64,000 nucleotides of DNA from Sesamia nonagrioides (Eukaryota > Arthropoda > Insecta > Lepidoptera > Noctuidae), in contig JADWQK010002432.1 in assembly GCA_017933935.1 (NCBI GenBank), forward strand, positions 410,001 through 474,000. The letters are read 5' to 3'. Positions 50,002 to 61,026 of the stretch are shown piece by piece. Within the stretch, counting starts at the first letter, position 1; each line of letters begins with the position of its first letter. The notes beneath the pieces are model-generated. The model was given only the letters and a program-made list of their open reading frames with translations, searched no databases and was not told where the DNA came from. Made by a program: the position numbers and the translations under genes.

Positions 50002-50734
50002 CGCCCTCTAAAATTGGTCGAAAAATCACAGCATTTATTTTCTGAATTCGTTTTCTTCTCTATCGATTTTTATTTCTCTTTACATTTCTGCACTATTACA
50101 TTTACACCGTATTTTGCACCAGCCATGTTAAGTCTCTCCGTCCCCTTAAGGTTGACTGCCAGTAGATGCCTCAGCCTTTAAAGCCGTCTTTGCGTAGTAC
50201 AGTTTGCCCACCCAAAAAATGTTAATACATACAAACAAATTGAAACTCATCGCGAGCTGCTAAAACAAACGATTCTAGTTAAGTCAAAATGTTTGTCTAC
50301 AAGTTTTAAAATTAAAACTGTATTTTATGAAGACATGAAATTGTCTGTAGTAAAATGAATGAGAACTTGTTTTATTAGCGTGATAACTGCAAACAGTCGC
50401 ATAAAAACAATATTATGTTTCCTCGGAATGCAATTCACTCCTCATATTTACGAGCGTCTCTGCATCAGATTCTGAAGTTTTAATATTGAAATGTCACATA
50501 AAGGCTTCTAACAAACTATATATCACTGTTTACGTTGGACATTCATAATAGATACCGTACGATACGTGTGGTATAAGGCACCATATAGGATTATCGAAGA
50601 TGTACAATATTGGGCTTTGTTTTAGTACCTACATCGCAAATAAAAAGGAGAACAGAGGCAGACGTTATTTATCTAATCTGTTGTCTTCATCATAATGATA
50701 TTTAGGGTGACCATATTTTTATCGCGGATGGGAA
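50002..50734. other. No recognised feature
   Basis: AT-rich, unique-looking; no coding or repeat signature that I can support. Confidence 0.4.
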
Positions 50735-50975
50735 ATATCAACCAACCTCTCCCGTCCTAGGCGGAATGGAAGGGCGTGTCAGAATTTTACTGACTGAAGC
50801 CCACCCGTGTTCCTTAACTTGCCTGTGCGCCAGGTCCTCTGTATCTCTTTCGAATAACCCGTAGCCCTGGCAAACATCGGTTTTCGTGGACCCCGTCACG
50901 ATGTGCTGACATCTCTTGGAGCCGCTTGCGGAACAAAACGCACCGTCGACCCGGGCCTAGTCTTTACCGGATGGC
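50735..50975 (-). mobile_element. R1-like LINE 3' UTR fragment
   Basis: GATGGGAAATATCAACCAAC, GGGCGTGTCAGAATTTTACT, CCCGTGTTCCTTAACTTGCC, CCCCGTCACGATGTGCTGAC and GACCCGGGCCTAGTC match, in order, the reverse of the 3' UTR in Helitron C. Confidence 0.7.
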
Positions 50976-50984
50976 GATCTGTAT

Positions 50985-51183
50985 ATTGATCGACTATTCT
51001 TATTTGATTTTAAACAAAGGCATGGTACAGCAGCGTCTAATTCTAAAATAAAATCGATTACTTCAGCTTTAACCAGACCCGAAACAACTACCTGTAGGCT
51101 ATACAAATATTTGTTCCATGCGACAATCGAACCCACAACACGCTGCGTAACAGTCAATCGCTCAGCCACTGCACTAACCATTT
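50985..51183 (-). mobile_element. SINE-4 copy
   Basis: Minus-strand head GGTTAGTGCAGTGGCTGAGC (A box TAGTGCAGTGG) and GGGTTCGATTGTCGCATGG (B box), followed by a body with AAATATTTGTATAGCC. A partial copy is at 59680. Confidence 0.6.
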
Positions 51184-51322
51184 CGTCCTGTTCATTTAAT
51201 GTACTTGCTACTAGAGATTAAAAGTGGTCAAGGTTTTCGCGTCCTTTGTATAAAAATCCACACGCGACTCCAAGGGTCGAGAATATGCTATAGTTAGGGG
51301 TCCAGTAGATACACTATTATTA
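51184..51322. other. Short unassigned stretch
   Basis: No feature seen. Confidence 0.4.
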
Positions 51323-51765
51323 TACAATATGTAAAGAAAACCCTGTCCGATCCGTGAAGGTATTGTTAGGTATCGATAACTGATTCTACTAATGCATACA
51401 AAGCCGGGCTAAACTTAAAAAAAAAATCCCCCTAAAAAAATAAATATTATTCCGCAAAAAGAGGTATCTAACATAAAACATGCGTCGCGGCCATCCAGGC
51501 GCGGGCGAAGAGGGGCAGGGCACGCGGCACGCGGTCGCATCGCTATTCGCTCAGAATTATACCGTCAAAAATAATGTTGTCACTTTTTAAAAATTACCAA
51601 ATTTTGGGGAAGTTGGAATTGATTCGCGGGAAAAAAAGATTATTTCAAAATTCACTAGTATTGTTACTGTGATGATTATGTAAAATTTCATATGTTATTT
51701 AGTCATGTGTTTACCTAACCTTCACTATCCTTACGGGTCGGACAGGGTTTTCTTAACATATTGTA
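51323..51765. mobile_element. MITE-6, complete copy (about 440 bp)
   Basis: The left end ACAATATGTAAAGAAAACCC, then TGTCCGA, is mirrored at the right end (TCGGACAGGGTTTTCTTAAC, ATATTGT) with few differences. TATA flanks both ends. A GC-richer piece (about 51480-51545) lies inside. Non-coding. A left-end fragment is at 18191. Confidence 0.75.
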
Positions 51766-52167
51766 TATTAGAGGTCGAAAGTGGACTAAACGGCAATCGC
51801 GACATATTTGCCAATAATCTAAACTGTTGTTGGTGAATGAAATGATAAGTTTAATTCTCTTTTTAACGTAGTATATTAATCCATCTGCGCGGACAGCCGC
51901 CTTACCGCGCGCACCGCTACGAAATCCGTTTTACCGTCGCCGCCGTAAGCGGTGTCGTGTGTTAATGGCCAGACTGTGATCCCGCCTGATGGAAATCAGT
52001 TATACAATCGTTGATGGTAAAGCGCTGTATTTTTATGAGCCTATTTACTCTATATAATAAAGATTAGTTTACGAGGGCTAGTCACTCTAAATTCAACGTT
52101 TCGATATATGTAGACTTTACTCTATAAATCGACGCATAAACAGAAATTATATACTCAACACTCATAA
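51766..52167. other. Worn family R/L6 tail, otherwise nothing
   Basis: About 51965-52055 (GATCCCGCCTGATGGAAATC, CAATCGTTGATGGTAAAGCG) is a diverged tail of family R or L6 in minus orientation. Confidence 0.5.
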
Positions 52168-52647
52168 TTTCAGCCGAAAGACGTTCACTGCTGGACATAA
52201 ACCTCCCCAAAGGATTTCCACGATGACCGGTCCTGCTCCTCCCGCATCCAGCGGTTTCCCGCGACCTTCACCAGGTAATCGGTCCACCTTGTCGGGGGCC
52301 TACCCACGCTGCGTGGTCGCCCCTCGAGAACTCTCGAGATCTGCCACGACCGCTCGGCCCAATCGGGCCGACGGGTTCGTGGCAGTATAATACTTAAGTG
52401 GCAGTGGGCCGGGCACATTTCCCGTTGATCAGTCCAACGGGAAATTTGCCCGACCCACTGCCACTAAAGTGTTGCAACACTTCGGGCTATGTCGGTTACT
52501 CCCGTTCTTCTACGGATCTCCTCATTTCTGAATTGCTCACTCAATGAAACCCCAAGCATAGCCACAGTCTCCATCACCCTTTGAGTGACCTTGAGCTTTC
52601 TTATAAGGCCCATTGTTAGCGACCACGTCTCAGTTCCATATGACATC
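52168..52647 (-). pseudogene. RTE-clade LINE 3' fragment with local inverted duplication
   Basis: The minus strand carries the RTE C-terminus: KLKVTQRVMETVAMLGVSLS and EEIRRRTGVTDIARSVA on the right, and DYLVKVAGNRWMREEQDRSS on the left. Near 52396-52465 a ~31-bp segment (around GTGGCAGTGGGCCGGGCAC) is followed after 6-7 nt by its inverse with two mismatches, a snap-back rearrangement that breaks the frame. Confidence 0.7.
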
Positions 52648-53324
52648 TCTAAGCATTAATAAAAACTTATTTCAAAAAAGAAACGCAGCATTAATTAAAA
52701 TTAATTTCAATGTGATGTTTCAGAAAAATGTGCAATACTAAAGGCTGATTTACACGGTGCAATTTAATTGCCTATGTCCCTATGGCATACAATAAAATTG
52801 ATGCAGCAAATGATTTGCAACATCTAAATGGTGTTTAGACAATGAAAACTTTCATTGTTGCTTCAACTTAAAAAGCGGTCTAAATATACTGGACAGAATT
52901 TTTTAGTATCCCGTGGGTACAAGTGTACAAACGGGACACTATTACGAACATTCCACTGTCCCTCACCAAGCTGTAACTTTAAGTAGCGTGGTAACTAGAC
53001 AGCTGGAATTTTCACAGGTAATTGTATTGCTTGTATTTCTGTTGCCGTTATAACAACAAAATAATATTAAAAAGAGAAAAAAATAAGTTAAAGATTCTTT
53101 ATATATTTATTTGACTAGTTACGTACACATTTATTATATAATCTATGTAAATAATACACTGTAAACTACCTACATTATTTCTCTCTCCTTCCCCTTAGTA
53201 TTCCATCCAAAGGTTGTCTGTGAAAGATCACTCTTAGCGATAAGACCGCCCATTGTGTCCCCCATAGTAAAATCTTTATATTTATGTTCTGTAATCTATA
53301 CGGTGTACATAATAAAGACTATTT
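52648..53324. other. No recognised feature
   Basis: AT-rich. The text around 53280-53320 (TTCTGTAATCTATACGGTG) has a relative at about 29310, suggesting another old repeat. Confidence 0.4.
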
Positions 53325-54847
53325 TAATAATAATAATAATATATTTATTTGCATAAAACACGGTATACAAAGATGGTAAAAATACAATTTAGACCAAGAC
53401 ATGTTTTGCCAATTTAATATAAGCATGCAAATTTTTCAAGGTGTACTAGACATTAACATTTTTTGTCGAGGAAATCCTTAACACTATAAAAACTATTAAC
53501 AGACAGCCATTCTTACAATTTCTTTTTAAATAATTAGGTATTCACATTTTTGAGATCGTTTGGTAACTTATTATATAAATGTACACACATTGCAAGGCAA
53601 CTTTTATTATATTTAGTTAGCCTTGGAATCTCACTTAGTACGAGCCTGTTGGGGTCTCGTCGGTTTCGGACACAAATGTTATTTGCTTTGACAAATAAAT
53701 TTTGATGCTGCCTGACAAACATACATATCTCATAAATATAAAGAGACGGCAGCGGTAGCAAACCAAGTCTTTTAAATACTGGTCGACATGAGTCATCCGG
53801 TTGAAGGCCACATATTGCCCTTATGCATTTTTTTTGAGCGACAAATGCTCTATTTACATCAGTACTATTACCCCACATCACCAGACCATAGCGCAGTAAC
53901 GATTCAACATGCGCGTGATATGAAATAATAGCAGTTTTTATATTCGTGACATTTTTTACTTGTTTCAACGCATAAACGAATTTATTAATTCTAGTGCTAA
54001 CACTGTCCACGTGTTCTTTCCAATTAATGTCTTTATCTATTATTACACCCAAAAATTTGGTATACATTACTTCGTTGATTTTAGTGATATTCATTTTTAT
54101 GTTATATTTATTATTTGATTGGGTAAATTGAATGTAAACGGATTTATCTAAATTAATTTTTAAATGGTTAATGTCAAGCCAATTTAATAATGTGTCTATT
54201 GTATTATTGATATCTAATTCATGATCTGTAATGGTACTTTTCTTTCTATCGGATGTCACTATAATCGTTATGTCGTCAGCAAATAATACGCATTTATGTT
54301 TAGTTATTCTTATTATGTCATTTATGTATAGAATAAATAATATTGGGCCTAATACGCTCCCTTGTGGAACACCATATTTATTTACTTTATATTGCGATGA
54401 GTAGGATGTCATATCTTTATTTTTAGTAATTTTATTGATTATGACACATTGTTGTCTATTATTTAAGTATGACGATAACCACTGTAAAGCAGGTCCCCTA
54501 ATCCCGATGTTCTCCAACTTATCCAGCAACAATTAGTGTGACACCAGATCGAACGCTTTCGACAAATCAAAGAAAAGACCAGTAGTCAAATGGCTCTTGT
54601 TAAGATTCGTTAATATATTTTTTATAAGAGAGAAAACGGCTAAAGACGTAGATTTATTTTTTTGAAACCCAAACTGTTCATCACTTATTAATTGGAATTT
54701 GTTACAAAAATTAAGTAGTCTTTTATACATACATTTTTCAAAAATTTTGGAGAATATAGGTATTAAGGTTATAGGCCGATAGTTATTGATATTGATCAAT
54801 AACTTCTTTTTATTCTCTTTATTCTTTTTTATTTATTTATTTCTTTA
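53325..54847 (-). pseudogene. 5'-truncated CR1/Jockey-type LINE, RT domain
   Basis: On the minus strand the frame opens near 54820 with KKKLLININNYRPITLIPIF. It runs through SKIFEKCMYKRL, QFGFQKNKSTSLAV, GLFFDLSKAFDLVSH, a TAA at 54533-54535, LLDKLENIGIRGPALQWLSS, GVPQGSVLGPILFILYINDI, FADDITII, NWKEHVDSVS and LLRYGLVMWGNSTDVNRAFV to a stop at 53534. These are RT blocks 1 to 7 and the post-RT region. The 3' UTR ends in ATT repeats at 53325-53340. The TAA is the only lesion visible in about 420 codons. The endonuclease part is lost, and the 5' edge meets a Helitron terminus at 54848. Confidence 0.85.
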
Positions 54848-55114
54848 CTAGCGGCCGCCAGCGACTTCGTTCGCGTGGAATTAGTCATGCTCAGCTCCTA
54901 TTGGCAATATGTACGGCTGCGTTAGCTCCCGTTTTCGCAACATTTTTTGTTACTGCTCTGCTCCTATTGGTCATAGCGGGATGTTATATAGCCTAAAGCC
55001 TTCCTGGATTAATAGGCTATCCAACGCAAAAAGAATTTTTCAAATCGGACCAGTAGTTCCTGAGATTAGCACGCACAAACAAACAAACTCTTCAGCATTA
55101 TATATTAGTATAGA
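54848..55114 (-). mobile_element. Helitron B copy with both termini
   Basis: Minus-strand start TCTATACTAATATATAATGC at 55114; end GAACGAAGTCGCTGGCGGCC, then GCTAG and T at 54848. It contains an extra segment (TTTTTGTTACTGCTCTGCTC region, plus-strand spelling) absent from 6715-6906. About 267 bp. Confidence 0.75.
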
Positions 55115-55349
55115 TTTTATTTTTAGTGTCGGTATGTAAAGATGTTCATCCATCTACACATTAACCGCTGTAAGCGTAGCTTAACCTGATTGATCGACCT
55201 TTGCGGCTATTATTATTTACCACGATGCTCTCCACTCATTAATCTCACTTTATTAAACATAAACATATTAAAGAAACGAATATGTATTGTCAAATTATAT
55301 AAAATCGAGAAAGGCAGGGGCTTATTTACCACACTGTCATACCTGAGCA

Positions 55350-55483
55350 GCCCCGTAATCGGCGATGATTGCGACTAGATGGGATCAGTTGGGATCGTTT
55401 GGACCGCCTATTGGTACGTTCGGTCCAAACGATCCCAACTAGTCGCAATCATATGACAAAAATGTGTTCGCCAATTAGGGGGC
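55350..55483. mobile_element. MITE-2 copy, near-complete fold
   Basis: The left half GATTGCGACTAGATGGGATC...GATCGTTTGGACCG is the inverse of the right half CGGTCCAAACGATCCCAACT and AGTCGCAATCAT, over about 30 bp without gaps and more with gaps. The ends are GCCCC.TAAT.GGC. About 134 bp. Confidence 0.75.
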
Positions 55484-55587
55484 AGGACACGGAATTAGCC
55501 CTCTTTATCTTTGACTATCAGGAAAAGACAATCTTTAAAAACAAATCTAATCCTAAAACTTCATAACCTATTCGAATCTAACACCCC

Positions 55588-55753
55588 CACTCTAATTACG
55601 TAACATTCCATTTCATTTTGAAGCATATTCCTAATCCATTTCTCTATACGTATTAAAAATGTATCTGGTCAAAATGTAAGTAACGCAATGCATGTTGTTA
55701 AACTATCAAAATGAAACCAATTGCTATTCAAAATGTCTTACGCAATTACCCTG
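55588..55753. mobile_element. MITE-1 copy
   Basis: Left CACTCTAATTACGTAACA, right TCTTACGCAATTACCCTG, with internal AAACTATCAAAATGAAACCA. About 166 bp. Confidence 0.65.
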
Positions 55754-56160
55754 CCGCCGCGCTGTTCCAACTTTGCGTCTCAAAGCTTTACATTATAAAA
55801 CAACACCTCGTTCTAACCCAGAGGCTGTTGTGGCTAGTCTAAATTTCGCCCCGTGCTCAAAGTGGCTCTTTGTTTGTCGTGGAGAGTGCTGTGTGGCTGT
55901 CGTGTCGTCTGGGCCTGTGTCGACAAACAATAGCTATGCACCTATATAGAGGGAGGTTGGAGAACGAGTCATGTACGAGTAGCAGTGTAGCCCGTGGAAA
56001 TATAAAGGATAAGGTTTTAGTTTAAGGTTTTCCGTTAACAGTAGTTTTAGTTGTTATGTTATATTATAGTATTTTTATAATATATAGTATGGCCATAGTA
56101 TAGTATGGCCATATAATATAATTATAGTATTTTTATAATATATGGTATAGGTATATGTAG
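55754..56160. other. No recognised feature; short TATAGTATGGCCATA repeats
   Basis: A TAGTATGGCCATA/TATAGTATTTTTATAATATA pattern repeats two or three times at 56060-56160. Nothing else is supported. Confidence 0.45.
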
Positions 56161-56364
56161 TATGGCCGATGGGGCAGTAAGGTTCTGGAGTGGCGGCCAC
56201 GTACTAGAAGACGCAGCGTAGGGAGCCCCCCAAAAAAGTAGACCGATGACCTGGTGAAGGTCGCGGTAAGCCGATGTATGCGGGCAGCACAAGACCGGTC
56301 ATCGTGGAAAGCCTTGGGGGAGGCCTTTGTCCAGCAGTGGACATCGATAGGCTGAAGAAGATAG
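56161..56364 (+). pseudogene. RTE-clade LINE 3' fragment, plus strand
   Basis: Reads GRWGSKVLEWRPRTR-like protein, then DDLVKVA and WKALGEAFVQQWTSIG. It ends GGACATCGATAGGCTGAAG. Same family as 4570-5052, in the opposite orientation. Confidence 0.75.
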
Positions 56365-56856
56365 TATTTTTATGTTTTAATAGTACATATAGTATTGTAA
56401 TTGTTGTGATATTTTTTATATATTAGTTAACAAGTATTTTTATGTTATAGTTTGTATTGTATTTTCTATGAGCCCTAGTTGCTTGAATTAAAGGTATAAA
56501 AAATAAATAAAATAAAATAAATTTACTTTCTAATTCGTTTTCTTGTTTTTGATTAGTTTTATGATCTTCCTGTACGAGTCTAAATAAACAAGATTTTTTA
56601 TTTCTTTCTATATAAGTCCTGGTGCTTAAAGAATGCAATACTTTATGTTTTTTTTTCAGCAAATTTTTGTGAATTAACAACTTCTATAAACGTTTAAAAG
56701 CAGACAAACTACACAAAGTATTACATGCATAATTCCTACGTCTAAATACGGAATCAAAACGACCGAAAAGACAAATATATTGAAAACTTTCCTTTCAAGT
56801 CATGAACCCACTGTTCTAAGATAAACTGTAATAGGTAACGGTAACCGTAAATGTGC

Positions 56857-56899
<43 letters not shown>

Positions 56900-57130
56900 T
56901 GTGTATGTGTGTGTAAGTGGTAAAAGTGAAATAATCTACCCCTAACTATGTGAAAAAGAGTAATGAAGTTAGTAGGGGAGGATTTTATTACTTGCTTCGA
57001 TTAATCTATTATTATTAGTTATTATATATTTATTTAGTGTGATTGCACTTCTATCTGTATAATTAATAATTTAAACAAGTAATCGAAAGTTGTGGATAGC
57101 GATTTACACCGATAACATATATTCTGCTGT
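56365..57130. other. GT microsatellite and otherwise featureless DNA
   Basis: A GT dinucleotide tract spans about 56855-56915. The flanks are AT-rich and show no gene. Confidence 0.5.
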
Positions 57131-57520
57131 TATCATCATCATCTCAGCGTTAATCCCAGTCGCAACCGTAGCTTTTCAGCTTTGGAGTCTGGGGTCCGCT
57201 TTAAAAGTCTAACTGCTGATTTTGGCTAAACTTCGATATTTTCCGTGAAGCGACTGCCGTCTGACACCCACAACCAGAAGGCGATATATAACCATTGCAG
57301 TTAGACCAATTATTGTTAGACTTTTGAGGGCTCCAACAACCCGTAACGACTGCCACTAGATGTTCGTATGACAACCGGGACCAATGGCTTAACGTGCTTT
57401 CCGAGGCACGACCAGACCAGTGCAAATATTCATATTCATGCATACAAATATTTGCACTGTGCGAGGATCGAAACCGCGCCTCCTTGCGCAACGGCCGCGT
57501 TCGCTACCGCTACGTCACAC
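57131..57520 (-). mobile_element. SINE-1 copy, head partly lost
   Basis: Minus-strand SINE-1 from the TATCATCATCATCTCAGCG tail (57131) to GCTACCGCTACGTCAC (57520). The first ~12 bases of the head (GACAGCCTCCGT) are missing or replaced. Confidence 0.75.
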
Positions 57521-57596
57521 CCATTATACAATTATTTGTTTTTCCCAAAATATAAAATAAAAATAAAACTACATATCACATAATATAAAAATACCT

Positions 57597-57893
57597 CATC
57601 ATCTTCATCATCATCCACCTTTTTATCGTCCTACTGCTGGGCACAGGGCTCCTCTCATACAGAGAAGAATTGAACGTAATCACCACGCTTGCTCAATGCG
57701 GGTTGGCGCTTTCAGATTTAAAGTCCAGGTTTCCTCAAGATGTTTTCCTTCACCTTAAAATCAGTCATTGGTGTCCAAGATATACTAAGAAAGTACATAT
57801 AACTTAGAACAGTTACATTGGTACTTGCCTGACCTGGAATCAAACCCACACTACTTGAGAGGCTGGTGTTTTAACCACTAGGCCACTACGATT
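57597..57893 (-). mobile_element. SINE-2, full-length copy
   Basis: Minus-strand copy with CATCATCTTCATCATCATCC at its 3' end and CACTAGGCCACTACGATT at its head. The TTGGCGCTTTCAGATTTAAA body is intact. Confidence 0.8.
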
Positions 57894-58324
57894 CAAAATA
57901 CTCAGAATTTTTAAAAATCAACTCAGTCATGGTCAGAGAATTGTTCTTCTAGAATGAAAATTTTAATTCCCTGTCTTTATTTCTGTGTCTATTATCCTTT
58001 AGAAAGTAAGCCGGAAGAGATTTCTTATAAAACAAGCATTAACTCTATACCATTTTTGTTCTGTTTTTCTTTACTGTGTTTACATAAATGGTTAAATAAA
58101 CGTTGTAAAAACCAGCCATTGGAAACTCAAAACTTTGAGTTAGCTACATGACCTCGTCTGCTATTCTCGCGGACAAAAGCACACTTATCGTACTTGAACT
58201 TATATATAATGGTAATATATCCATCTCCATGGTCCAGAAGAAGCACTGGCAGCCCAATAGTAATCGCCCCAACATTCAAGTTATTTGAAACCAGAAGCGA
58301 TCTAGATAAATTTTCAACACTGCA
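57894..58324. other. No recognised feature
   Basis: AT-rich; a 65-codon frame at 57954-58151 shows no domain. Confidence 0.4.
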
Positions 58325-58735
58325 ACAACTGCTTTCAAAATAGTGAAGAAAATATCATGAGGAAACAGGCATGTCCTAGAACTATATATTCAAAGACATG
58401 TGACATTAACCAAATCACACTGGGCCCTAGTCGTGATGGCCTAGTGGTTAAAACACCAGCCTCTCAAGTATGAGTGTGCGGTTTCGAACTTTTCTAAGTT
58501 ATATGTACTTTTTAAATATATCTTGGATACCAATAACTGATTACAAGGTGAAGGAAACCATCTTGAGGAAACCTGGACTTTAAGTCTGAAATCGCCAACC
58601 CGTATTGCAACAGTGGGACGATATAAAGGTTTATGATGATGATGATGATCACTGGGCCCGTGTGATAGATTACAGCCCACTACCTCTCGAAGAGAAGAGG
58701 CCTGTGTACGGGTAGTGTAAAAATTATATTGATAA
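58325..58735 (+). mobile_element. SINE-3 fragment split by SINE-2
   Basis: The left part, 58325-58427 (AACTGCTTTCAAAATAGTGA, GCATGTCCTAGAAC), and the right part, 58650-58735 (GATAGATTACAGCCCACTAC, AGAGGCCTGTG), are contiguous SINE-3 body with a SINE-2 between them. Confidence 0.7.
58428..58649 (+). mobile_element. SINE-2 nested in SINE-3, 10-bp target duplication
   Basis: CACTGGGCCC lies at 58418-58427 and 58650-58659. The 222-bp copy lacks about 70 bp compared with full SINE-2 copies, including part of the B-box side (GGTTTCGAACTT). It ends in GATGATGATGATGAT. Confidence 0.8.
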
Positions 58736-59164
58736 TTATGCTATGAATCCTGTATTTTCACTAACCAAGTAAGTATTGAGGATCTCGCTCGCCATCTTTA
58801 TGTCAATATGTCACGATTTCCGACAAGCATCTATACGACCGCTATAACGTAAGTACATCAGCTAAGACATGGATGTGCATTCAAATAACAATGACGTCAT
58901 ATTCCTACGTCATGTCATAGCTAACTAGACAGTGGAAGGCAACGGTCGATTTTATTGGTTAAAGTTTTTTTGGAATGATCGATTTATCTTCATGGAACTG
59001 ACATGTGTAAAAAATGTGACTAGAAAAATTACATTTAAATCATAGATTTAGGATTTCATTGCTGAACTTCCTATATCTATGATTTAAACTTACACTTGAT
59101 GGTTCCTTTTTTGACAACCGCGTATTGAAAACGATAATTACGATATGCCGTGATAAGATAGTAT
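58736..59164. other. No recognised feature
   Basis: A short inverted pair, CATAGATTTAGG...CTATGATTTAAA, lies near 59040-59085. No gene is seen. Confidence 0.4.
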
Positions 59165-59510
59165 TACGACGGCAATCACTCGCGTCCAGCCCTGGTCCGG
59201 AGCGAGAACGCATGGCAGGCTGGCACTGGCTGGAAGGAGTGAGAATCTCAGCACCCTCATGACCCTTTGCCGCGCAGGAGATGCCCTGGAACGAGGACAA
59301 CATCGAACTCCCACCAGCCACTATAGACGATGATCTGCCCACTGCTCACATCGTGACGGGGTCCATGAAGATCGATTACTGCCAGGGCCGCGGGCGGTTC
59401 GAAAGAGACCCCGGGTGGGTTTTATTCAATAATTATAATAGTCTAACACGCCCTTCAGCTCCGCCCAGAGCGGGAAAGGTTATTTGATAATTCCCATAAA
59501 AGGGGAATCC
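59165..59510 (+). pseudogene. R1-like LINE C-terminal scrap and 3' UTR
   Basis: CACTCGCGTCCAGCCCTGGT and GCGAGAACGCATGGCAGGCT recall the LSRxTLV...SAWQAF region. A rearranged 3' UTR follows (GACGGGGTCCATGAAGATCG, CCCGGGTGGGTTTTATTC, CGCCCAGAGCGGGAAAGG). Confidence 0.6.
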
Positions 59511-59589
59511 CGCAAAAAGGGGATATCGTATTACCGAGTACCTGGTTTGTGGAGATATGCAATCACTCCGTGTTATATACTGGTATTTA

Positions 59590-59645
59590 GCTGCATCCAG
59601 ATTGATCGGAAGCCTATCCAATATTTGGAAAAGGCTAATCAGAAA
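59590..59645 (+). mobile_element. SINE-5 3' end fragment
   Basis: GCATCCAGATTGATCGGAAG and TTGGAAAAGGCTAATCAG are a diverged version of the SINE-5 end. Confidence 0.4.
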
Positions 59646-59679
59646 ATGATCTAAACTTATCTGATCACTGAAAAATTTG

Positions 59680-59815
59680 CAGAAATGTTTGATTGCTGCA
59701 CCGCGTGTTGCAAATTCGATTCCCGCACGGAACAAGTAGTTGTTCTGGGTCTGGTTGTTTGTGTATGTGAGTTTATGTTTGTAAACGCACCCACAATACA
59801 GAAGTGAGTGTTCCT
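59680..59815 (+). mobile_element. SINE-4 partial copy
   Basis: GCACCGCGTGTTGCAAATTC, GATTCCCGCACGGAACAA and TTCTGGGTCTGGTTGTTTG correspond to the B-box side and body of the copy at 50985-51183. The A-box side is lost. Confidence 0.5.
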
Positions 59816-59868
59816 ACTGTGGGGCAACATATAAAAAAAAGTTAAAAAGCTATTCATCATATCATTTG

Positions 59869-60060
59869 CCTTCTTCTGCCTATAGCTGTCCACTGCTGGA
59901 CAAAGGCCTCCCCCAAGGCTCTCCACGATGACCGGTCTTATGCTGCCCGCATCCATCGGCTTCCCGCTACCTTCACCTCTACGCACTACGTACTGCTATT
60001 GCGTACTTTGCCTACGCTGCGTCTTCCGGTACGTGGCTGCCACTCCAGAACCTTACTGCC
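59869..60060 (-). pseudogene. RTE-clade LINE 3' fragment
   Basis: Minus strand of CTTCTTCTGCCTATAGCTGT to CGTGGCTGCCACTCCAGAAC, with a ~25-bp odd stretch (CTACGCACTACGTACTGC) replacing the expected GTCATCGGTCCACC segment. Confidence 0.7.
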
Positions 60061-60064
60061 CTCA

Positions 60065-60350
60065 CTCATTTGCCTAGCCTGTTCCCAACTATATTGGGGT
60101 CAGCTTCCAGTCTGACCGGATTCAGCTGAATACCAGTATTTTACATAAAGCGACTGCCTATCTGTCCTCCACAACCTAATAACACAACTTGGTAGGAGTG
60201 GTTATCAGACTTTCGAGCTTCTCTCGACCCGTAATGATTTTTAAAGTTCTACGAATAACAGCCATGACCAACAGTTTAACATGCTTGCCGAGACACGGCG
60301 AGATCGCGAGGCGACAACAAGCGAAACATAACCTTATCGATCAACCTCAT
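60065..60350 (-). mobile_element. SINE-5, longest copy
   Basis: On the minus strand it ends CTGGAAGCTGACCCCAATAT and AGTTGGGAACAGGCTAGGC. The body has AGGCAGTCGCTTTATGTAAA and AACTGTTGGTCATGGCTGTT. I do not see clear A or B boxes at the far end, which runs into another repeat. Confidence 0.5.
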
Positions 60351-60359
60351 CGTTCGACA

Positions 60360-60626
60360 TCATTTCAGCCGAAAGACGTCCACTGCTGGACGTAGGCCTC
60401 CACCAAGGATCTCCACGACGCAACGACCGCTCCTGCGCCTCCCACATCCAGCGATTTCTTTGTCACTTTATCAGAGGCCTACCCACGCTACGTCTTCCGG
60501 TCGTGTATGGTCGCCACTCGAGAACCCGCCGACCACATCGGGCATCGGTTCTACGGGCAAGGTGCCCGGTCCACAGCCACTTAAGTGTTGCAATTCTTCG
60601 GGCTATGCCGACCGATCGACCTATTT
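60360..60626 (-). pseudogene. RTE-clade LINE 3' fragment, second subfamily
   Basis: TTTCAGCCGAAAGACGTCCA and CGTAGGCCTCCACCAAGGAT, then CCGGTCGTGTATGGTCGCCA and AGCCACTTAAGTGTTGCAAT. Closer to the copy at 52168 than to that at 4570. Frame-broken. Confidence 0.65.
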
Positions 60627-61018
60627 GACTGTTATTATGTAACCGAGACCCCTCGTTTAAGAGCTATTCATCGTATTACCAATTACTAAACTACTTTGTT
60701 CACTTCAAAGTTACAGCTTCTAAGAAACTAAACTGGTTTGCAGCCACTAAAACAGAACACTTAAGTATTTCAAACAGATCAATTAAACTAGTTGATAGTG
60801 TAATAAATATTGTAAGTAACGAACCGACCCGCTGTTAAACGCAAGCAATTACTCCTGCAACTTAGTTACACTGTGTAAAACGATTTAGAAGTTATGGGAA
60901 CAATGAGGAACATACGTTGACGTTTTCTGAGACAAAAGAGGCTTTATACAATGTCTTTTTTTTTTTGTTAAAAAACTCTCTCGACATCTCTTTCTTCAAA
61001 AAGCTCTTCCAAATATGG
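60627..61018. other. No recognised feature
   Basis: AT-rich up to the hAT target duplication. No motif supported. Confidence 0.4.
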
Positions 61019-61026
61019 CCCTGAAT

